From: an uncultured Opitutia bacterium
GTDB taxonomy: Bacteria > Verrucomicrobiota > Verrucomicrobiia > Opitutales > UBA953
Length of the DNA stretch: 20,280 bases
Assembly: GCA_937874455.1 (NCBI GenBank)
Contig: CALNBE010000245.1
Location: 1-20,280, forward strand
Direction: 5' to 3'
The notes beneath the pieces were generated by a model that had not been told where the DNA came from, ran no database searches, and was given only the letters and a program-made list of their open reading frames with translations. Of the stretch, positions 1 to 7,770 are shown piece after piece. A program made the translations under genes and the position numbers. Position 1 is the first letter of the stretch. Each line of letters begins with the position of its first letter.

Positions 1-3000
1 CGACGGGAGTGGCGAGGGGTTGCATGATTTCGATGCCGGTGCGGGTGCTCCAGAAAATTGGCAGGAGCGAGGCGATGGTGGTGGCCACGGTCATGACTTT
101 CGGGCGCAACCGGAGCCGGGCGCCTTCCTTGACGGCGGCGATAAATTCCTCGCGGGAGAGCGGGGCGTTTTTCCTTTGCCGGGCTTTTTCGACGGATTCT
201 TCAAGGTAGATGACCATGATGATGCCGGTCTGGATGGCGGTGCCGAAAAGGGCGATGTAGCCGACCCAGACGGCGACGCTGAAGTTGAAGCCGAGGGCGG
301 CTTGCAAAAGGATGCCGCCGGTGAGGGCGAAGGGAATTGCCAGCAGCACGTGGGCGGCCTCGCCGACGGAACGAAAAGTCAGAACGAGGAGGAGGAAAAT
401 GACGCCGATGACGGTCGGCAGCACGAAGGCCAGCGTCTGGCCCGCGCGGATCTGGTTTTCGTACTGGCCGCTGTATTCGATGGTCTGGCCGGGTTCGAGG
501 GTGATTTCCTTTGCGAGGCGCGCCTTGATCTCATCGACAAATCCTCCGAGGTCGCGGTCCTGCACATTGGCCTGGACGAAGACCCGCAGACGGCCGTTTT
601 CGCTGGAAATTTCGTTGGGGCCGATGACGCGTTTGATTTGCGCCACCTGGGCCAGCTGCACCATCGGCCCGCTGGGTGTGGGAATGAGCAGCTCGCCCAG
701 TTTTTCGAGATCGTCGCGATCGGCTCGATCGAGTCGAACCTGAACCGGCCAACGCTCGCGGCCCTTGATGGTGGTGGTGACTTCGGCCCCGCCGATTCCG
801 GCCTCGACGTATTGGAGCACGTCGGCGGCGCGCAGGCCGTGGCGGCCCATGGCGTCGCGATTCACTTCGATTTCCAGATAGGGTTTCCCCTGGTCGCGGG
901 ACGGGGCGACGCCGGTGGCGCCCGGGATGCTGGCGATGACGCGCTCCACCTCGGCGGCTTTCCTTTGCAGTGCGTCGAGATTGTCGCCGAAAATTTTCAC
1001 CCCCACCTGGGCGCGGATGCCGGTGCTGGTCATAAGCACCCGGTTTTCGATTGGCTGGAGGAAACCCGGCACGTAGCCCGGCACCTGGGTGAGCAAGTGG
1101 CTGAGATCGGCGATGATTTTTTGCTTGGTGACGCCGGGCCGCCATTCGGACGGCGGCTTGAGCGTGATGGTGGTTTCGATCATTTCCACCGGAGCCGGAT
1201 CGGTGGCGGTGTCGGCGCGGCCAAGTTTCCCCGCGGCCATCAGCACCTCGGGGTATTCGCTCATCACCTTGTCCTGCCAGGCCATGATGCGTTTGACCTC
1301 GGGAAGGGAAGTGGCGGGCAGCAGCACCGGCATGAAGAGCAGGCTGCCCTCCTCCAAGGTCGGCATGAATTCGGAGCCGAGCCCGGAGGCGATTTTGGCG
1401 GTGCGCGGCAGGTTCCACGTTTCCAGTTGGGCGACAAATTTCCGGGGCAGCCCGAAGGCGACGACCAGGGAAACGGCCAGCAGGGCGGCGGCTCCGGCCA
1501 GCACGGTTTTGCCGTGGCGCAAAGCCCAGTCGAGCACCGGGTCGTAGAGGCGGAGGAGGAATTGCATCAGCCGGTTTTTTTCCTCCGGGCGGAACGGCCC
1601 GCGCACCAGCAGGGTGCACAGCACCGGCACCACGGTGACGGCCAGCAGCACCGCGCCGATCAGGGCGAAGCTCTTGGTGTAGGCGAGCGGGTGGAAGAGT
1701 TTTCCCTCCTGGCCCGTGAGCAGGAAAACCGGGACGAAGGCGAGGATGATGATCGCCATGGAGAAGAACATTGGCCGGCCCACCTGGGTGGAGGCTTCCA
1801 GGGTGAGCTGGAAAATTTCCTTTGCGCTGAGGCTCGGCTGGGGATCTTTCGCGGAGGAAATTTTCGCCGCCAGCGCCCGCTCGCAATGGCGGATGACATT
1901 TTCCGTCATGACAATCCCCGCGTCCACCAGCACCCCGATGGAGATGGCGATGCCGGTGAGGGACATGATGTGGGAGGAAATGCCGAACTCCCGCATCAGG
2001 ATGAAGGAAATCAAAATCGAGGCGGGCAGCGGGACGGTGACGATGAGGATGGAGCGGAAGTGGAAGAGAAAGAGAATGTGCGCCAGCGTCACCAGGATGA
2101 TTTCCTCCGCCAGCGCGTGCTTCAGCGTGTCGATGGCGCGGCCAATCAAATCGCTGCGGTCGTAGAACGGCTCGATGGTGACGCCCGCGGGCAGGCTGGG
2201 CTGGATCTCGGCGACGCGCTTTTTGATGTTTTGAATGACCTCGTAGGCGTTCTCGCCGTAGCGCATGACTACGATGCCGCCGACTACCTCGCGCCCGTTG
2301 ACGTCGAGCGTGCCGCGGCGGAATTCCCCGCCGATTTGCACTTGGGCCACGTCGCGCAGGTAGAGCGGCGTGCCGTTGCGGGCGCGCAAAGGAATTTTTT
2401 CGAGGTCGGAAACGTCATTGAGCAGGCCCACTCCGCGCACCACGAATTCCGTGCCGTTTTCCTCCAGGGTTTTTCCTCCGACATTGCGGTTGCTGGCCTC
2501 GATGGCGTCCATCACCTCGCCGAGACTGACGGCGAATTGTTTCAACTTGAGCGAGGAAACTTCCACCTCGTACTGGCGGACGAAGCCGCCGATGCCGCCG
2601 ACCTCGGCCACGCCCGGCACGGCGGCGAGCTGATAGCGGAGGAAATTGTCCTGGAGCGAGCGCAACGAACCGAGATCCTGCTGCGCGTCGTCGTCGGTTT
2701 TCAGGTAGTATTGGTAAACCCAGCCCAGTCCGGTGGCGTCGGGCCCGAGGCGGGCGGTGACATTTTTCGGCAAGATTTCCCCCAAGGAATTAAGCCGCTC
2801 CAGCACTCTGGTGCGGGCGAAGTAGAGGTCGGTTTGATCCTCGAAAATCACCGTCAAAAACGAAAACCCGAACATGGAGGAAGCGCGGACGGTTTTCACC
2901 CCAGCCAACCCTTGGAGAGAGACGGACAGCGGGTAGGTGATCTGGTCTTCGACCTCCTGCGGCGAGCGCCCCGGCCAGTCGGCGTAAACGATGACCTGAT

Positions 3001-3133
3001 TCTCGGAGAGATCCGGGATGGCATCGACCGGGGTGGTGCGCATCGCGTGGACGCCCCAGGCGCAGACGCCGAGGAAAACGGCGAGGACCAGAAAACGATT
3101 GTGGAGCGACCAGCGGATCAGGGCGAAAATCAT
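1..3133 (-). CDS. cusA: CusA-like Cu(I)/Ag(I) RND efflux pump, partial at 3' end
   Basis: This is the inner-membrane proton-driven pump of a tripartite heavy-metal efflux system (HME-RND family). Reading the minus strand from the ATG at 3133 gives about 1044 uninterrupted codons that run off the window, close to full length for the family. The N-terminus has TM1 and then PVDAIPDLSENQVIVYADWP, a CusA/CzcA hallmark. Asp404 in VDAGIVMTEN matches the TM4 proton-relay aspartate. Met601 (LLFMP), Met651 (APVEMIE) and Met701 (NRVLMTSTGI) align with the E. coli CusA methionine ladder (573/623/672), which supports Cu(I)/Ag(I) rather than Zn/Co. About 20 extra residues occur near 565-590 compared with E. 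coli CusA as I recall it. The gene starts 29 bases after the adaptor gene, so the two are probably cotranscribed. No Shine-Dalgarno sequence is visible. A stop-free antisense frame covers the gene but is a GC-driven shadow. Confidence 0.93.
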   Translation of the reverse strand, partial: MIFALIRWSLHNRFLVLAVFLGVCAWGVHAMRTTPVDAIPDLSENQVIVYADWPGRSPQEVEDQITYPLSVSLQGLAGVKTVRASSMFGFSFLTVIFEDQTDLYFARTRVLERLNSLGEILPKNVTARLGPDATGLGWVYQYYLKTDDDAQQDLGSLRSLQDNFLRYQLAAVPGVAEVGGIGGFVRQYEVEVSSLKLKQFAVSLGEVMDAIEASNRNVGGKTLEENGTEFVVRGVGLLNDVSDLEKIPLRARNGTPLYLRDVAQVQIGGEFRRGTLDVNGREVVGGIVVMRYGENAYEVIQNIKKRVAEIQPSLPAGVTIEPFYDRSDLIGRAIDTLKHALAEEIILVTLAHILFLFHFRSILIVTVPLPASILISFILMREFGISSHIMSLTGIAISIGVLVDAGIVMTENVIRHCERALAAKISSAKDPQPSLSAKEIFQLTLEASTQVGRPMFFSMAIIILAFVPVFLLTGQEGKLFHPLAYTKSFALIGAVLLAVTVVPVLCTLLVRGPFRPEEKNRLMQFLLRLYDPVLDWALRHGKTVLAGAAALLAVSLVVAFGLPRKFVAQLETWNLPRTAKIASGLGSEFMPTLEEGSLLFMPVLLPATSLPEVKRIMAWQDKVMSEYPEVLMAAGKLGRADTATDPAPVEMIETTITLKPPSEWRPGVTKQKIIADLSHLLTQVPGYVPGFLQPIENRVLMTSTGIRAQVGVKIFGDNLDALQRKAAEVERVIASIPGATGVAPSRDQGKPYLEIEVNRDAMGRHGLRAADVLQYVEAGIGGAEVTTTIKGRERWPVQVRLDRADRDDLEKLGELLIPTPSGPMVQLAQVAQIKRVIGPNEISSENGRLRVFVQANVQDRDLGGFVDEIKARLAKEITLEPGQTIEYSGQYENQIRAGQTLAFVLPTVIGVIFLLLVLTFRSVGEAAHVLLAIPFALTGGILLQAALGFNFSVAVWVGYIALFGTAIQTGIIMVIYLEESVEKARQRKNAPLSREEFIAAVKEGARLRLRPKVMTVATTIASLLPIFWSTRTGIEIMQPLATPV

Positions 3134-3162
3134 GGCGGAGGAAATTTTGCGTTGCGGCCCGC

Positions 3163-4875
3163 TTAGTGGAGTTCCTCGCCGCAGTTGAGCATGGCGGCGC
3201 CGAAGAAGGGATTGCGCACCTCGGCGTCGCTTTGCTGGAGCCAGCGGGCGGTGCCGAGCACGGGCGACATCGGGCACTGGAAAATTTTCGCCGGGCGTTG
3301 CGTGGCGGGCAGGGCGCGGAGGAAATCGGTCAGGGCGTTGCTGAACGGCTCGAAGGGACGGCGCACGGTTTTCAGGTCGGGGCCCTCGAGGAGTTTTTCC
3401 GCCAGCGGAGCCAGCTTGTGGTGCATGGCGCCGGAAGTTTGGTGGATGGCGGCGCGCAGTGCGGGCAGGTGTTTTTGGTAGGCGGGTAGATCATCGGCGG
3501 CGAGCGCTTCGGTGACTCGCAAGGCGGCGTCGAGCAACGCGGCGGAAATCGCGGGCGCGGCAGTGGTGGCGGGGGAATGGTTTTTCTCGGAGGAAATTTC
3601 CTCCGGGGATTTTGCCGCATGGTGGGCGTGGCCGGAGGGGGCGGTTTCGGCGGAGGAAACGGCGGCTTGGGCGAGTTGGGCTTGGCCGTCGAGCAGCAGC
3701 GCGGCCTGGGTGACGACCTTTTCCCCCTCCTTGATTCCTTGGAGGACTTCCGCATCGGTGTCGCCGATTTTGCCGAGGGTGAGTTGGCGGAGCTGGTAAT
3801 TTCCTCCGCCCAGATCGACGTAGGCGACAGGCAGCTGGCGCGTGTGGAGAATCGCGCTGCGCGGGATGAGCAGGGTTGGAGCGGTTTCGAGGTGAATGAT
3901 CCCATCGGCGGTTTGCCGGTGCAGGATGCGGCGTTGCGGGTTGGGCAGGACGACGCGGACGCGGGCGGTGCGGGAGGTTTCGTTGAGGTTGGGATCGATG
4001 AAGGCGATGGGCGCGGTGAATTTTTCTCCGGGCAGCGACGGGAGCGTCACCGTGACCGGCTGGTTGAGCGCGAGGGAGGCGAGATCGCGCTCGTAGGCGT
4101 CGAAGACAAACCAGAGCGAGGAAAAATCACCGATCTCGAACAGGGCGTCGTTTTCTTTGACATACTGCCCCTCGTAGGCGTGGCGGGTGATGACCGTGCC
4201 GGCGAACGGGGCGCGCAGGACGAGCGTGTCGAGCGGCTTTTTGGTGGTTTCGAGCTGCCGGATATCGGTGTCGGTCAGACCGAGCAGGAGGAGTTTTTCG
4301 CGGCTGGAGGCGATGGCGGAGGAGGCGACGGCGCCGGTGGCGGCGAGGCGGAAATTTTCGAGGTAGAGCCGTTGGGCGGTGAGCGCCTCGGGACTGTAAA
4401 GCGTGGCCAGCGGTTGGTCGGCGGCGACCTCGACTCCGACCTGGTTGACGTGGAGTTTTTCGATGCGACCGGGCACGCGGGCGGAGAGAAGGCGGTGGCG
4501 GGTTTCGTCGTCGTCGATAATTCCCGCGACGCGCAAAGTGCGGTGGAGCGGGGCGATTTTTGCGGAAGTGACGGCGATGCCGATCACGGACGCGGAAGCC
4601 TCGGAAAGGGAAACCAGGGAAGGATCGCTTGAATCAAAACCTTTTTCGCCCTCGTAAACCGGGGCGAGGGCCATGCCGCAGAGGGTGCACTTGCCCGGCT
4701 TGTCGGACTTGATCCACGGGTGCATCGGGGACTGGTAGAAGCGGATTTTGCGGGCGGAGGAATCGACGGGTGTGGCGACGGTGGGCGGCGGGCTGATGTG
4801 GCGGCCCAGATACCAGCCGGTGGCACCAATCGCGGCGGCGAAAGCGAGAAGTGGAAGCGTGGAGGAAATTTTCAT
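3163..4875 (-). CDS. cusB: CusB-like RND efflux periplasmic adaptor with metal-binding N-terminal and DUF3347-like C-terminal domains
   Basis: This is the membrane-fusion protein that bridges the RND pump to an outer-membrane channel and binds metal in the periplasm. It has 570 residues, longer than E. coli CusB (about 400). A hydrophobic N-terminal segment (residues 7-23) is a signal or anchor. Residues 46-78 form a heavy-metal-binding domain (FYQSPMHPWI ... GKCTLCGMAL) with paired Cys, Met and His. The lipoyl/beta-barrel adaptor core follows. A His-rich, Ser/Glu-rich linker at about 400-440 (GHAHHAAK) leads to a helical domain ending in IFQCPMSPV and NPFFGAAMLNCGE, which resembles DUF3347 of copper-handling proteins. 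It lies upstream of cusA in the same apparent operon. No outer-membrane CusC gene is seen, so it may lie beyond the left edge. No clear Shine-Dalgarno sequence precedes the ATG. Confidence 0.9.
   Translation of the reverse strand: MKISSTLPLLAFAAAIGATGWYLGRHISPPPTVATPVDSSARKIRFYQSPMHPWIKSDKPGKCTLCGMALAPVYEGEKGFDSSDPSLVSLSEASASVIGIAVTSAKIAPLHRTLRVAGIIDDDETRHRLLSARVPGRIEKLHVNQVGVEVAADQPLATLYSPEALTAQRLYLENFRLAATGAVASSAIASSREKLLLLGLTDTDIRQLETTKKPLDTLVLRAPFAGTVITRHAYEGQYVKENDALFEIGDFSSLWFVFDAYERDLASLALNQPVTVTLPSLPGEKFTAPIAFIDPNLNETSRTARVRVVLPNPQRRILHRQTADGIIHLETAPTLLIPRSAILHTRQLPVAYVDLGGGNYQLRQLTLGKIGDTDAEVLQGIKEGEKVVTQAALLLDGQAQLAQAAVSSAETAPSGHAHHAAKSPEEISSEKNHSPATTAAPAISAALLDAALRVTEALAADDLPAYQKHLPALRAAIHQTSGAMHHKLAPLAEKLLEGPDLKTVRRPFEPFSNALTDFLRALPATQRPAKIFQCPMSPVLGTARWLQQSDAEVRNPFFGAAMLNCGEELH
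3588..3605. repeat. Perfect 18-bp palindrome CGGAGGAAATTTCCTCCG
   Basis: Two overlapping near-copies of the dispersed GGAGGAAA word meet head to head and form a perfect palindrome inside the variable linker of the adaptor gene, where they encode E-E-I-S-S-E. Another copy lies at 3650 in the same linker. Placement in an unconstrained protein segment fits a DNA-level signal that the protein tolerates. Confidence 0.7.
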
Positions 4876-5174
4876 AAGTTGATAGGAGAGCGAAGCAAAC
4901 AGGTCTGCTTGTGGGAAAAAGGGAAACGGAGGGAGGTGATTTAAGATATTCTTGTTAAATTTAGTAAATAAATTAACTTAGCAAGGGGAAGAATTGCTTG
5001 GAGGAAGTGGCTGGTGTGTAGGAAATTAAGGAAGATGGTTTTTCGGGAAAATTTGCAGAAGCAGTGGCGAAGGAAATCAGCCTGACGGAAACAGGCAGAG
5101 GTGGCACATTTTGGGAGAAGGATGCGGCGTTGGCCATTTGCCGGTTGTGCGGCGGGGGTAGAATTGGAGAGCGC
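4876..5174. other. Intergenic region between tsf terminator and cusB
   Basis: No credible gene is seen in these roughly 300 bases. The short frames here lack family resemblance. The stretch at 4938-4985 is strikingly AT-rich against the GC-rich surroundings and would lie 60-110 bases upstream of cusB, where a promoter is expected. One GCGAAGGAAA copy lies at 5067-5076. Confidence 0.6.
4954..4977 (-). promoter_or_regulatory. Possible promoter/operator of the cus operon
   Basis: An imperfect palindrome in AT-rich DNA has matching ends GTTAA and TTAAC and further paired T/A positions, with 16 of 24 bases symmetric. It lies about 80 bases upstream of the adaptor start, where a metal-responsive repressor or the RNA polymerase -35/-10 region might sit. 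It is not assigned to a known regulator family. No metal regulator gene is seen in the window. Confidence 0.25.
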
Positions 5175-5205
5175 AAAAAAAGCCGGAGACGGTGAAGTCT
5201 CCGGC
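5175..5205 (-). terminator. Rho-independent terminator of rpsB-tsf
   Basis: A perfect 9-bp stem (GCCGGAGAC, 5182-5190, with GTCTCCGGC, 5197-5205) and a 6-base loop are followed on the minus strand by seven U residues (A-run at 5175-5181). It begins about 27 bases past the tsf stop codon. Confidence 0.9.
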
Positions 5206-5224
5206 GGAGGAAAATTTCCTTTGC
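5204..5224. repeat. Inverted pair of the GCRRAGGAAA word
   Basis: GCGGAGGAAA (5204-5213), one A, then TTTCCTTTGC (5215-5224), the complement of GCAAAGGAAA. The arms pair fully if two G-U pairs are allowed. The element fills the space between the tsf stop codon and its terminator and shares two bases with the terminator stem. This arrangement recalls how uptake-sequence pairs sit at gene ends in Neisseria and Haemophilus. Confidence 0.7.
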
Positions 5225-5231
5225 GGCGGGA

Positions 5232-5819
5232 TTAGGCGCCGATTTGGAAGCGAACGAAGCGGGAGATGACGATGTTTTCGCCGGTCTTGGTGATCGTCTC
5301 GGTGATCAGGTCGTTGATTTTTTGGTCGGGATTGATCACGAAGGGTTGTTCCAGCAGGCAGATTTCGCCGTAGAATTTTTCCATTTTGCCTTGGACGATT
5401 TTTTCGATCGCGGCGGCGGGCTTGCCCTCCATCTGGGCGGCGACGATTTCCTTTTCCTTCTCGACCTCCTCGGCGGGGACTTCCTCGCGTTTGATGAAGC
5501 GCGGAGCGGCGGCGGCGATGTGCATGGCGATTTGCTTGGCGAAGGCTTGGAAGGCTTCGTTTTTGGCGACGAAATCGGATTCGCAATTCACTTCGACCAG
5601 CACGCCGACCTTGCCGCCGGTGTGGATGTAGGATTGGACGATGCCCTCGGAGGCGGCGCGCCCGGCCTTTTTGTCGCGGGTGGCGGCACCTTTTTTGCGG
5701 AGGATTTCGGCGGCGGCATCCATGTCGCCATTGGTTTCGACCAGGGCCTTTTTGCAGTCCATCAGGCCGGCACCGGTGCGGGTGCGCAGGTCGTTAACTT
5801 GTTGTGCGGAGATAGCCAT
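5232..5819 (-). CDS. tsf: Elongation factor Ts
   Basis: EF-Ts is the cytoplasmic guanine-nucleotide exchange factor that regenerates EF-Tu-GTP. At 195 residues it is the short form, like that of Thermus and cyanobacteria, and lacks the extra core repeat and coiled coil of the 283-residue E. coli protein. The N-terminal UBA-like domain (LRTRTGAGLMDCKKAL, residues 11-26) binds EF-Tu. The catalytic SDFVAKNEAF (81-90) corresponds to the TDFV motif. The gene starts 28 bases after rpsB, the standard rpsB-tsf arrangement. AAGGA lies about 12 bases before the ATG, one of few Shine-Dalgarno-like sites in this window. A strong terminator follows. Confidence 0.97.
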   Translation of the reverse strand: MAISAQQVNDLRTRTGAGLMDCKKALVETNGDMDAAAEILRKKGAATRDKKAGRAASEGIVQSYIHTGGKVGVLVEVNCESDFVAKNEAFQAFAKQIAMHIAAAAPRFIKREEVPAEEVEKEKEIVAAQMEGKPAAAIEKIVQGKMEKFYGEICLLEQPFVINPDQKINDLITETITKTGENIVISRFVRFQIGA

Positions 5820-5847
5820 TTTTCGGTATGTTCCTTATGCTTGAGGG

Positions 5848-6723
5848 TTATTCTTTTTCTTTTTTGGCGGCGGGTTTGCGCGCGGCCTTGGCCTTGGGCT
5901 TCTTTTCCTCGGCGGTGTCTTCCTCGGAGCCTTCCTCGGATTCTTGGAGGAGGGCCGGGTCGATGGTCACTTCGGGCTGGGCTTCGCCGCCGATGTCCTC
6001 GCGGATCGGAGTGACGGTGCGGCGGACGGTGCGTTCGACCTCGCGGCGGGCCAAGCCGGCCTGGATGGCTTCGACGATGACTTCGACGATGAGGCGGACG
6101 GATTTGACGGCGTCGTCATTGCCCGGAATCGGGTAATTGACCTTGGAGGGGTCGGAGTTGGTATCGACGAGGCCGATGATGGGGATTTCCTGGCGGAAGG
6201 CCTCGTTGATGGCGATGGCCTCGTTTTTGGTGTCGATGACGAACACCGCGCCGGGGAGATTGCGGACTTCGAGCATGCCTTCGAAGTTGCGATGCATACG
6301 GGCCATCTCGCGCTTGATGGCAGCGGCCTCCTTTTTGTGCATCTTGGTGAGAGTGCCGTCGGCCTCCATGCGGAGGTAGCGGCGGTATTTCTCAAGGGAA
6401 TTTTTGATGGTGGCGAAGTTGGTCAGCCCGCCGCCCAGCCAGCGGTTGACGGCGTAGGGCATGTTGACGGACTTGGCGGCCTCGCGCATGGTTTCCTGAG
6501 CTTGGCGCTTGGTGGCGATGAAGAGGATGTCCTTGCCGCTGGCGACGAGTTCCTCGACGAATTTGGCGGCGGTTTCCAAGCAGGCGTAGGTTTTCTCGAG
6601 GTCGATGATGGAAGTCCCGTTGCGGTGCGCGTACACGAAGGGGCGCGACTTGGGATTCCAGCGGCGTTTTTGGTGCCCGAAGTGCACGCCGGCGTCGAGA
6701 AGGTCTTTGACGGTGATATTCAT
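5848..6723 (-). CDS. rpsB: 30S ribosomal protein S2 with charged C-terminal tail
   Basis: S2 is a structural protein of the small ribosomal subunit. The start is set at the ATG at 6723 because the protein then begins MNITVKDLLDAGVHFGHQ, the conserved S2 N-terminus. The 87 extra in-frame codons upstream have no family resemblance. GGAG lies 10 bases upstream. Of 291 residues, roughly the first 240 match the usual S2 length, including WNPKSRPFVYAHRNG and FVIDTKNEAIAINEA. The last 50 form an acidic and then Lys/Ala/Pro-rich extension (KPKAKAARKPAAKKEKE), probably disordered and RNA-contacting. It is the first gene of the rpsB-tsf operon. Confidence 0.97.
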   Translation of the reverse strand: MNITVKDLLDAGVHFGHQKRRWNPKSRPFVYAHRNGTSIIDLEKTYACLETAAKFVEELVASGKDILFIATKRQAQETMREAAKSVNMPYAVNRWLGGGLTNFATIKNSLEKYRRYLRMEADGTLTKMHKKEAAAIKREMARMHRNFEGMLEVRNLPGAVFVIDTKNEAIAINEAFRQEIPIIGLVDTNSDPSKVNYPIPGNDDAVKSVRLIVEVIVEAIQAGLARREVERTVRRTVTPIREDIGGEAQPEVTIDPALLQESEEGSEEDTAEEKKPKAKAARKPAAKKEKE

Positions 6724-6968
6724 GTTAAACTGGCTCCGTATTTCCAGTGGCCGGGGCAAAGGAAACCTTGGATCTGATGGTTTGTTTTTTTGGTTTTGGA
6801 GACAAGGGAGCCGGCGGGTCCGATGTCGAAGAAGCGCGGGAGGAAAGGGGGCGCAGGGATTGCTGGCAAGCGAAATTTCCTTTGGGCGGGGAGAAAAGGC
6901 ATACCTGTTATTGACTTGCCGGGGGCATCTCCCACATGCTCCGCCCCTTTTCCTCTCATTCCCAACGC
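6724..6968. other. Divergent intergenic region, rpsB leader and upstream gene promoter area
   Basis: This 245-base stretch separates rpsB (minus) from the TPR-like gene (plus) and should hold promoters for both. TTGACT at 6911-6916 on plus could be a -35 box, but no convincing -10 is seen. An exact GCAAAGGAAA lies at 6756-6765 and a near-copy around 6871-6885. No known ribosomal-protein leader structure could be assigned by eye. Confidence 0.5.
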
Positions 6969-7739
6969 ATGGCCAAAAACGCATTTCAAAAAGATCCCCG
7001 CCGGGGGGATGACCGCAATCTCGTGATTGTTGACCAGGATTTCGGGCAGCCCGATTTGGAGGACCGGATTTGGTTGTTCTGGATTCGTAACCGGACTGGT
7101 ATCATCCTGTCGGTGCTGTTGGTGATTGTGGCTACGCTGGCCTACATTGTGTGGCATGCGGCGGGGCATTATTCGCAGGGGGCGTGTCAGGCTGCCTATC
7201 AAGATGCCGGGGAGGGGCCGGAGGCGAAGCTGGAGTTTTCCCGTGAATATGCGGGTACGGCGCTGGCGGGCGTGGCGGCGCTGGAGGCGGCGGACGCTTT
7301 TTACAAGGACAAGCAGTTTGCCAAGGCGGCGGGTGCCTATGCGCTGGCGCGGACGGAAGTGTCGGCCAATGAGCCGGTGGAAGCAGTGCTGGCGGGGCGG
7401 GCGGCGCTGGGAGAGGCATTTTCCTTGCTGGCTGACGGCCAGCGCGAGCCGGGAAAGCAGGTGTTGGGGCAGCTGGCGGGCAATGGCAAATTCCCCGAGG
7501 CGGTGCGGGGGCAGGCGATGTACACGATGGCGCTGCTGGCTTTGGAGGACCGGTCATTGGATGAGGCCCGGCGCTGGCTGGATCAGATGGACCAAGTTGC
7601 CACCCAGAGCCCTTCCCAGAATTTCGATCCCTGGCAGCAAAAGAAACTGGAGTTGTTAATGCGCGAACCTGCGTTGGTGCGCCCGGCGGAGAGCCCGGCG
7701 ACTTCGGCGGACGCGGAGCGCGCCCCGGGGGCGCAATAA
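6969..7739 (+). CDS. Membrane-anchored tetratricopeptide-like protein, function unknown
   Basis: 256 residues from the chosen ATG (MAKNAFQKDPR). An in-frame ATG 33 bases upstream (6936) is possible but adds a less typical N-terminus. A charged N-terminal segment precedes one transmembrane helix (about 44-63, GIILSVLLVIVATLAYIVW). The rest is Ala-rich helical pairs (EAADAFYKDKQFAKAAGAYA, and later MALLALEDRSLDEARRWLDQ), the pattern of TPR repeats. The overall plan resembles YfgM-type anchored TPR proteins, which act as scaffolds or chaperones at the inner membrane. The ABC ATPase gene begins 31 bases later, so it may belong to that operon. The family assignment is tentative. Confidence 0.7.
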   Translation: MAKNAFQKDPRRGDDRNLVIVDQDFGQPDLEDRIWLFWIRNRTGIILSVLLVIVATLAYIVWHAAGHYSQGACQAAYQDAGEGPEAKLEFSREYAGTALAGVAALEAADAFYKDKQFAKAAGAYALARTEVSANEPVEAVLAGRAALGEAFSLLADGQREPGKQVLGQLAGNGKFPEAVRGQAMYTMALLALEDRSLDEARRWLDQMDQVATQSPSQNFDPWQQKKLELLMREPALVRPAESPATSADAERAPGAQ

Positions 7740-7770
7740 ACGCGACGGCAGCGAGGCGTCTTTTTCATCA

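Noticed and set aside
531..1886. A 451-codon minus-strand open frame
   Set aside because: It is in a different minus frame from cusA, Arg/Pro/Gly-rich and without family resemblance; cusA is uninterrupted here.
20..3166. A 1048-codon plus-strand open frame
   Set aside because: It is the antisense shadow of the cusA frame: low-complexity Gly/Asp/Glu/His composition, no domains, and the minus strand encodes a recognisable pump throughout.
3577..4632. A 351-codon plus-strand open frame
   Set aside because: Shadow of the adaptor gene, Gly-rich with no recognisable domain.
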